Source: an uncultured Elusimicrobiales bacterium (GTDB lineage: Bacteria > Elusimicrobiota > Elusimicrobia > Elusimicrobiales > Elusimicrobiaceae). From it: a stretch of 47,544 bases of DNA. Position numbers and translations under genes: made by a program. The notes under the pieces were generated by a model. The model made no database searches and had not been told where the DNA came from. It worked only from the letters and a program-made list of their open reading frames with translations. The DNA is taken from the NCBI GenBank assembly GCA_944325055.1, contig CALUYP010000024.1:1-47544 (forward strand), given 5' to 3'. Below, piece after piece: positions 42,238 through 47,544 of the stretch (its first letter is position 1; each line of letters opens with the position of its first letter).

Positions 42238-43590
42238 TTAATTGGGCTGCTGCATATTCCACAAGGTAATCAGCCTCAAGACCGTACGCAAGGAGGCTTC
42301 CATGACATCTACATCTGCATATTCCAGTTCGCTGTGGATATTATATTGGCCCGCAAATAAATCCGGCGTGGGAAGCCCCTTAAAAGATAGGGAAGATCCA
42401 TCCGTTCCGCCGCGCGCTGCATTCAAAACGGGGGTAATATCCTCATTTTTCATGGCAAGCTGCGCTAAAGAAACTACTTGTTCCGGCAAAGCCTCTTTCA
42501 TATTTTTATATTGGTCCGTAAAAGTCAATTCGAAATTTTTCCCCTTATAATTCATCCCTTTGACGGTATTGAAAGCACGGGTTACTTCGTTGACCAGTTC
42601 TTGCATTTCCTCATCCGAGAAAGCGCGCAGAATGCCTTTGACTTCCGTCCGGTCTTCCTTTGTGGTAATAGCGTCTACCCAAATATATCCGCGCCGATCC
42701 GCCGTTGTTTCCGGCCGGCGATGGCGGGGGAGAAGCGTATGGAAATCCGAGGCCATCAGAATATTATCCGAAAAAGCGGAGTTCATGGCTTCCCCGGGAT
42801 GTATGGCGCGGGTCCCTTCGAATACGGCGGTGAAAGCTTTAGCGTTAAATGTTTCATTAGTAAGTTGGCCGAGGTCGCCGCCGTCCAAGGTATAGGCGTA
42901 ATCCGCTCCGAAAGAGGCAACGTCAAATTTTTCCCGTCCGGCGCCGGTTTCTTCATCCGGAGTAAAGGCCACTTTAACGGTTCCGTGGGAAATTTCCGGG
43001 TGATCATGGAGGTATTGGACCATGGTCATAATAATGGCGATACCATTTTTATCATCAGCTCCCAACAAGGTTCCTCCGGAAGCCGTAATGATATCGTGTC
43101 CGCGCGCCCGGGCCAGTTGGGGAGAATTAGCGGGGTTAATGATTAATTTTTTTTCGGCGTTTATGATGATATCCGCTCCTTGGTAATTTTTATGCAGTTG
43201 CGGCTTGACGTCTTTCCCTGAAGCTTCCAATGCCGTATCCATATGCGCTATGAATGCAATAACGGGCGCTTCATGCGCTGAGTTGGAAGGAATTTCTGCC
43301 GTTACAATGCCGTTCTTATCCACTTTTACGTCTTTTGCGCCGTTTTTCTTTAGTTCTTTTGCCAGCGCTTTTGCCAATTTCATTTGTCCGGCCGTGCTGG
43401 GCACTTTGTCTGTTTGGTCGCTGGCTTGGGTGTCAAACGCGACGTATTCAGTAAGCCGTTGCGCCAACTGTTTTTTCGTTTCACTTTTATCGTAACGTGA
43501 AGCGGATTTCCAATCCGTTTCTTGGGAAAGAGCCGTAAGCGGCAAGCAAACGGCGGAGGCCATTACGGCGGTGGTAATCAGTTTGTTCAT
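42238..43590 (-). CDS. Exported tripeptidase T-like M20 peptidase
   Basis: 450 residues. The signal peptide is MNKLITTAVMASAVCLPLTALSQ. Canonical PepT motifs are kept: FIAHMDTALEASG, GTLLGADDKNGIAI, FTPDEETGAG, YTLDGGDLG and ARGGTDGSSLSFKGLP. PepT removes N-terminal residues from tripeptides, normally in the cytoplasm; export would place it in the periplasm. Its ATG overlaps the valS stop (TAATG), so it is translated from the valS message. It is the intact partner of the diverged paralogue at 40502. Confidence 0.9.
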   Translation of the reverse strand: MNKLITTAVMASAVCLPLTALSQETDWKSASRYDKSETKKQLAQRLTEYVAFDTQASDQTDKVPSTAGQMKLAKALAKELKKNGAKDVKVDKNGIVTAEIPSNSAHEAPVIAFIAHMDTALEASGKDVKPQLHKNYQGADIIINAEKKLIINPANSPQLARARGHDIITASGGTLLGADDKNGIAIIMTMVQYLHDHPEISHGTVKVAFTPDEETGAGREKFDVASFGADYAYTLDGGDLGQLTNETFNAKAFTAVFEGTRAIHPGEAMNSAFSDNILMASDFHTLLPRHRRPETTADRRGYIWVDAITTKEDRTEVKGILRAFSDEEMQELVNEVTRAFNTVKGMNYKGKNFELTFTDQYKNMKEALPEQVVSLAQLAMKNEDITPVLNAARGGTDGSSLSFKGLPTPDLFAGQYNIHSELEYADVDVMEASLRTVLRLITLWNMQQPN

Positions 43591-46307
43591 TAGGCTAAAT
43601 CCTCCAGTGAAGCTGTTACTTGCGCTAGTGCCATTTGGGCGGCGGCAAGTTCATTTTTCGTTTTTTCGATTTGTTCTTTGGGCGCATTTTTAATAAAATT
43701 CTCCTGCGCCAGCCGCGCTTGACGCGAGGCGATATTAGCTTTGGCGGCGGCTAAATCTTTTTCCAGCCGTTTCCTTTCTTTTTCAAAGTCAATCAGCCCG
43801 GTAAGCGGAACGTAAACGGCGATGTTCTCAAATACGGCCGTAGCGGTTTGTTTGGGCTTTTCCAAATGAATGCCGATTTGCAGTTTATCCGCTTTTGCCA
43901 TCAATTTAATATAGCCTTCGTATTCTTTCACGACCGCCAGTTCCTGCTGGTCTTTTGCGCTCAGAACAGCCGTAATTTTAAGACCCGGCGGTACGTTAAA
44001 TTGTGAACGGATGGTGCGTATTTCCCGAGTAACGCCTTGTATGATATCCATTTTACGTACAGCCTCTTTATAACACCAGCCGGCTTTAAATTCCGGGTAA
44101 CGTTGTTCCAGCAAAAACTCGCCTTTTTCCGAGACATACGGACGCAAAGAAGCGGCAATTTCTTCTGTAATAAATGGAATCAGCGGGTGCAGCGCTTTTA
44201 ATGTACCGTACAGAATGTTGACGCACAATGCCATCACTTTTTCTTTCTCGGCGGTTTGGAAACGCTGTTTTGCCAGTTCTACATACCAGTCGCAGAAATC
44301 GCCCCACAGAAAATGGTAAAGGGTATTAGCCGTCAGCGCCAGATTGTATTTTTCAATTCCTTCCCGGGCGGTTTTGACGGCTTGGTTATAACGGTCTAGA
44401 ATCCATTGGTCAGCCAATTCGGTAATCTCTTGTGGCATCTCCAACGGCCCTTTAATACCTTCCATATTCATCAGGATAAAGCGTGACGCATTATAGATTT
44501 TGTTGCAGAAATTGCGCGCTCCGGTAATGCTTTCCTCCGCAAACGGAATATCTTTTCCGGGAATAGCCTGCATCAGCAGCGAAAAACGCACCGCATCGGT
44601 ACCATACTTAGCGGTCATATCCAAGGGATCAATAACGTTGCCTAAGGACTTAGACATTTTTTTACCGGTTCGGTCCCGCACAATCCCGTTTAGAAATACA
44701 TCCGTAAACGGCAGTTTTCCCGTGAATTCCAGCCCCGTCATGACCATACGGGCCACCCACAAATACAGAATTTCATATCCGGTAACCATCGTACTGGTGG
44801 GATAAAAATATTTAAAATCTTCGGTTTTTTCCGGCCAGCCAAAAACAGACATTGGCCACAAAGCGGAAGAAAACCACGTATCCAGCACGTCGGGATCTTG
44901 CACTAAATCGTGTCCTCCGCAGACAGGACATTTTTCCGGTTTCTCGTAGGAGACGATCGGTTTCGCACCCGATTCAAAAGAAACTTTGGTCAATTGTTCC
45001 CGCCCTTGTTGGTCGGTGGAAAAGGTGAGTCCTTTTTCGCTGCAGCGGCGGCAATACCAAACCGGAATGCGGTGTCCCCACCAGATTTGGCGCGAAATAC
45101 ACCAGTCTTGTAAATTTTTCAGCCAGTTTACAAAAGGCGTTTTCCACGATTCCGGATGAAATTTTAATGCCCCGGATTCCGCCGCCTCAATCGCCGGTTT
45201 CGCCAACTCATCCATTTTTACAAACCATTGTTCGCTTAAGTATGGTTCAATGGCGTTGTGGCATCGGTAGCAGGTGGAAACGGCGTTATTGTATTTTTCT
45301 TCTTTGACCAAGAGGCCGGCGGCGTCCAGATCTTTGACGGTTTCCTTGCGGCAGAGTTCACGGTCCATACCCATATATTTTTCGGGGCAGTTGATCATCT
45401 TGCCTTTATCGTTGATTACCGTTAGCAGCGGCAAATTATGGCGCTGGCCGACTTCATAGTCCGTCGCGTCGTGCGCCGGGGTAATCTTTAGGGCGCCTGT
45501 CCCAAATTCCATCTCTACCGCTTCGTCGGCAATTACGGGAATAGCCCGCCCGGACAGAGGAATAATCACTTTTTTGCCGACCATATTTTTATAACGTTTG
45601 TCTTTGGGATTGACGGCGATAGCGGCGTCGGCATAGATGGTTTCCGGACGGGTGGTGGCAATCACTATCCCGTCTGAACCGTCCTCCCCTTTATACCGCA
45701 AATGCCACAGTTTCCCGGCATGCTGTTCGTGTTCCACTTCAATATCGGACAAGGCGGTAGAACAACGCACGCACCAGTTGATCAAGCGTTTGCCGCGGTA
45801 AATATATTTCTTCTCCCACCATTGGCGGAAACATTCGTACACGGCTTTGGCGCGTTTTTCGTCCATGGTGAAACGAAGATTTTGAGGATCCAAGTTTAAG
45901 CTCCAGCCCATTTTTTTGAACTGGTTGAAAATAGCGTTGCCGCAGTCGTTGTACCATTCCCAGACTGTTTTTACAAATTCTTCGCGTCCCAAATCGTGCC
46001 GTGATTTATGTTCTTCTTTGGCAAGTTTCTTTTCTATGACGTTTTGCGTGGCAATGCCGCCGTGGTCTGTTCCCGGCACCCAGAACGCTTCTTCTCCAAA
46101 CATCCGGTGGGAGCGGATGAGTGCGTCCTGCAAGGTGTTATTCAGCGCATGGCCCATGTGCAGGGCGCCGGTGATATTGGGGGGCGGAATCACGATCACA
46201 AAAGGTTTTTTAGTCTTATCCACTTTGGCGGCAAATAAGCCGGCTTTTTGCCATTTGTCTGCCAGTTTTTGTTCTACTTCCTGCGGTTCATACGCTTTGG
46301 GTAACAT
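43590..46307 (-). CDS. valS: Valyl-tRNA synthetase
   Basis: 905 residues. The class I motifs are PPPNITGALHMGHALN (HIGH) and GKKMSKSLGN (KMSKS). The editing domain has TTRPETIYADAAIAV. Zinc-type cysteines occur in CVRCS and CPVCGG. The C-terminus is a coiled coil (ERKRLEKDLAAAKANIASR) typical of ValRS. The start MLPKAYEPQEVEQ is preceded by AGAGG 10-13 nt upstream. A hairpin lies in its leader region. The gene leads into an exported peptidase gene by a TAATG overlap. Confidence 0.97.
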   Translation of the reverse strand: MLPKAYEPQEVEQKLADKWQKAGLFAAKVDKTKKPFVIVIPPPNITGALHMGHALNNTLQDALIRSHRMFGEEAFWVPGTDHGGIATQNVIEKKLAKEEHKSRHDLGREEFVKTVWEWYNDCGNAIFNQFKKMGWSLNLDPQNLRFTMDEKRAKAVYECFRQWWEKKYIYRGKRLINWCVRCSTALSDIEVEHEQHAGKLWHLRYKGEDGSDGIVIATTRPETIYADAAIAVNPKDKRYKNMVGKKVIIPLSGRAIPVIADEAVEMEFGTGALKITPAHDATDYEVGQRHNLPLLTVINDKGKMINCPEKYMGMDRELCRKETVKDLDAAGLLVKEEKYNNAVSTCYRCHNAIEPYLSEQWFVKMDELAKPAIEAAESGALKFHPESWKTPFVNWLKNLQDWCISRQIWWGHRIPVWYCRRCSEKGLTFSTDQQGREQLTKVSFESGAKPIVSYEKPEKCPVCGGHDLVQDPDVLDTWFSSALWPMSVFGWPEKTEDFKYFYPTSTMVTGYEILYLWVARMVMTGLEFTGKLPFTDVFLNGIVRDRTGKKMSKSLGNVIDPLDMTAKYGTDAVRFSLLMQAIPGKDIPFAEESITGARNFCNKIYNASRFILMNMEGIKGPLEMPQEITELADQWILDRYNQAVKTAREGIEKYNLALTANTLYHFLWGDFCDWYVELAKQRFQTAEKEKVMALCVNILYGTLKALHPLIPFITEEIAASLRPYVSEKGEFLLEQRYPEFKAGWCYKEAVRKMDIIQGVTREIRTIRSQFNVPPGLKITAVLSAKDQQELAVVKEYEGYIKLMAKADKLQIGIHLEKPKQTATAVFENIAVYVPLTGLIDFEKERKRLEKDLAAAKANIASRQARLAQENFIKNAPKEQIEKTKNELAAAQMALAQVTASLEDLA

Positions 46308-46337
46308 AATCAGTAAGTCCTCTTTACTTGGTTTCTT

Positions 46338-46358
46338 CGCGTAATGTGACGTTACGCG
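46338..46358 (-). promoter_or_regulatory. Inverted repeat in the valS leader
   Basis: CGCGTAA and TTACGCG (7 bp) flank a 7-nt loop between the A/T-rich promoter area (46359-46385) and the valS ribosome site. It could be an operator or leader hairpin. There is no T-tail, so it is not a terminator. Confidence 0.4.
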
Positions 46359-46413
46359 CTTATATATATTTTACCAATTTAGAAGAAAAATTTTTTCTAA
46401 TGCAAGATCATTT

Positions 46414-46443
46414 TTGATTGCTGGATCCATATTATGTCATAAT
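46414..46443 (+). promoter_or_regulatory. Promoter of the small membrane protein gene, leaderless
   Basis: TTGATT (46414-46419) and CATAAT (46438-46443) are 18 nt apart. The hexamer ends 6 nt before the ATG at 46450, with no ribosome site. Confidence 0.5.
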
Positions 46444-46449
46444 ATAAGT

Positions 46450-46713
46450 ATGGAAGAAAAAGAAATCATTCACACCGAAGAAATCATAGAACCCGAAATC
46501 TTGGATGAGAACGGACGGCGTATTCATCCGCACCCAGTCCGAGAGAGGGCCCGTCCGAAGGGAGATATGGGCGGCTTGATAAGCGGATTTTTTGTGCTGG
46601 CGTTTGGGTTTATTGTGACGCTTGTAGTAGCGGTGTTTAGTATTTGTATCTTGCTTCCGCTGATGTTGTTGGGGCGGCTGCTCGGTATGCAGATTAAAAC
46701 TTTTCGGCGTTGA
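46450..46713 (+). CDS. Small single-pass membrane protein, unknown function
   Basis: 87 residues. The charged N-terminal half (EEKEIIHTEEIIEPEILDEN, then HPHPVRERARPKGD) is followed by one or two hydrophobic helices (about residues 40-78, GLISGFFVLAFGFIVTLVVA and ICILLPLMLLGRLLGM) and a basic end. No family is recognised. The gene stands alone, divergent from valS and convergent with the interrupted beta-barrel gene. Coding status is supported by the promoter and the clean hydrophobic pattern. Confidence 0.7.
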   Translation: MEEKEIIHTEEIIEPEILDENGRRIHPHPVRERARPKGDMGGLISGFFVLAFGFIVTLVVAVFSICILLPLMLLGRLLGMQIKTFRR

Positions 46714-46751
46714 AAACAATTCGTTTGAATTTTGTCCCTATTTGATCATAA

Positions 46752-46776
46752 AGAAAGCCCCTGAACGGGGCTTTCT
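46752..46776 (-). terminator. Hairpin terminator at the end of the interrupted beta-barrel gene
   Basis: AGAAAGCCCC pairs with GGGGCTTTCT (10 bp, 5-nt loop) and is followed on the minus strand by TTAT. It lies one base past the TAA at 46778. Confidence 0.7.
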
Positions 46777-46777
46777 G

Positions 46778-46969
46778 TTACAGATAGAGAATTTTAAATC
46801 CCAACATCAGTTCCCAATTGTAGGAGTATTTGTTGCCCGCCAAATGCCAGCCGCCGCGTACGTACATAGACGATCCTACATTGACCATGGTTCCCAGTTC
46901 AAATTCTCCGATCAGTTCTGCTTCGCCGGGGTTTTGGTGGTCCACCGTATAGCGCGGGTCAAATTCAAA
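46778..46969 (-). pseudogene. C-terminal part of the beta-barrel gene after an in-frame TGA
   Basis: In the same frame as the upstream ORF, 63 codons follow the TGA: FEFDPRYTVDHQNPGEAEL, then GEFELGTMVNVGSSMYV, RGGWHLAG and NWELMLGFKILYL, ending in TAA at 46778-46780 just before the terminator. The strand pattern and terminal aromatic/leucine end complete a barrel. Loss would remove the last three or four strands. Confidence 0.7.
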
Positions 46970-47533
46970 TCACCAACCGTCCTGCCCGATGAGGCCGAAA
47001 ATCATTCGATAGCGGCTTTCATTGATATTTTCTCTACCGCTGCTGCCCGCGAACGAAAAAATGTGGTGGTATTCCGCTTCCACAAAAAACGAGGAATTTA
47101 ATTTCCATACCGTAAAAATTTCCGGCTCGGCCACCCACTTGCCGTCTCCTAGGCTGCGGTCGGTGGCGGTAGGGGTAGTCAGTTCCATTGCCAAGCCGTA
47201 CGAAAATGCTTTACTGGGCGTATATTCCACATAACTTCCGGACACCATAATATCGCCCAACCCCTTGGCGGAGGAAGTATCGTTTCCCACGCGGGCAATC
47301 GGAATTTCGGCACCGAATTTCCAGTGCCGGTTTAATTTAAAAGACGGCTTGATTTCAATAGTAGAAGAAATATCGTTTGCCGAATCATCTTTAGCTTTAA
47401 AACGCGGTTTAATTTCCAGCGAAGTGATGTTTTCCGTAGGCAGGATCCCCCACACCTGTAGGTTCTCCTGCAACTGGGCGCAGGCGGGCAGCGTACAAAG
47501 AAGTGTACAAAGCGTAAAAAAATGTTTTCGCAT
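46970..47533 (-). CDS. Outer-membrane beta-barrel protein, frame cut by an in-frame TGA
   Basis: 187 residues from the ATG at 47533 (a TTG at 47539 is also possible) to a TGA at 46970-46972. The signal peptide is MRKHFFTLCTLLCTLPACAQ. Strands include ITSLEIKPRFKAKDD, TIEIKPSFKLNRHWKFGAEI, GLGDIMVSGSYVEYTP, FSYGLAMELTTPT and FFVEAEYHHIFSFAG. This resembles the outer-membrane transporter-like barrels of the phenol-degradation MetA family. The frame continues intact beyond the TGA to 46778, so the full gene would encode about 250 residues. The upstream region lies outside the window. Confidence 0.75.
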   Translation of the reverse strand: MRKHFFTLCTLLCTLPACAQLQENLQVWGILPTENITSLEIKPRFKAKDDSANDISSTIEIKPSFKLNRHWKFGAEIPIARVGNDTSSAKGLGDIMVSGSYVEYTPSKAFSYGLAMELTTPTATDRSLGDGKWVAEPEIFTVWKLNSSFFVEAEYHHIFSFAGSSGRENINESRYRMIFGLIGQDGW

Positions 47534-47544
47534 CAACACTTCAG

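Noticed and set aside
42478-43146. 222-codon plus-strand frame opposite the exported PepT-like gene
   Set aside because: It is antisense to a gene with full catalytic motifs and has no domain content.
1847-46972. Genetic-code reassignment to explain the two in-frame stops
   Set aside because: The two stops differ (TAA and TGA), and TAA, TGA and TAG all end intact, well-spaced genes elsewhere in the window.

Overview
The window looks like chromosomal DNA of an anaerobic, gut-type Elusimicrobiota bacterium (Elusimicrobium / Avelusimicrobium-like). This is inferred from gene content and style, not from a marker-gene search. The grounds are a didermic envelope with several outer-membrane beta-barrel genes and SurA-type chaperones, type IV pilin-like genes with a processed MKKG/FTLIELLVVV leader, a biotin-dependent oxaloacetate decarboxylase, exported peptidases, and compact operons with ATGA-type overlaps. 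Most genes are housekeeping. No insertion sequence, prophage or CRISPR array was seen.

Layout. 1-2389 (minus): biotin ligase, decarboxylase gamma, decarboxylase alpha (cut by the window edge). 2555-10944 (minus): PBP1A, Mfd, two SurA/PpiC-type chaperones and PdxA. 11063-17489 (plus): a NarL-type two-component pair, RsmD, a Cas4/RecB-like nuclease and the full proline pathway proBAC, ending in two terminators. 17762-19000 (minus): SixA-like phosphatase and UppP. 19061-28212 (plus): AddB-like and AddA-like repair nuclease/helicase, YbaB, a CoA-binding protein, an aldo/keto reductase and a spore-photoproduct-lyase-like radical SAM protein. 28285-28767 (minus): thioredoxin-like lipoprotein. 28830-31780 (plus): M23 peptidase, bactofilin, PpiD-like protein and PfkB kinase, followed by tRNA-Leu(CAA). 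32090-34656 (plus): two beta-barrel genes flanking a lone pilin gene with an elaborate upstream region. 34653-36566 (minus): amidase. 36592-39830 (plus): Nif3-like, M20 peptidase, pseudopilin and prepilin peptidase. 39886-46307 (minus): RdgB, two exported PepT-like peptidases and ValRS. 46450-47533: a small membrane protein and an interrupted beta-barrel gene.

How they work together. Many genes serve the envelope: peptidoglycan synthesis and remodelling (PBP1A, UppP, amidase, M23 with bactofilin), outer-membrane protein folding (three SurA-like proteins) and pilin processing (prepilin peptidase next to a pseudopilin). Exported and cytoplasmic peptidases plus oxaloacetate decarboxylase fit a peptide- or acid-fermenting life, although complete proline synthesis is kept.

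The most notable observations are these. (1) Two genes, birA and a beta-barrel gene, are each cut by one in-frame stop (TAA and TGA) with an intact downstream reading frame. (2) A lone pilin gene has a T13 tract inside its likely promoter spacer, just after two imperfect ~75-nt hairpin-bearing repeats. (3) At least six operon-first genes have a -10-like hexamer 6-7 nt before the ATG and no Shine-Dalgarno, suggesting leaderless transcripts. (4) The SPL-like radical SAM protein has extra cysteines and lacks the usual active-site cysteine. (5) A nested inverted repeat lies between proC and uppP and may be a small RNA.
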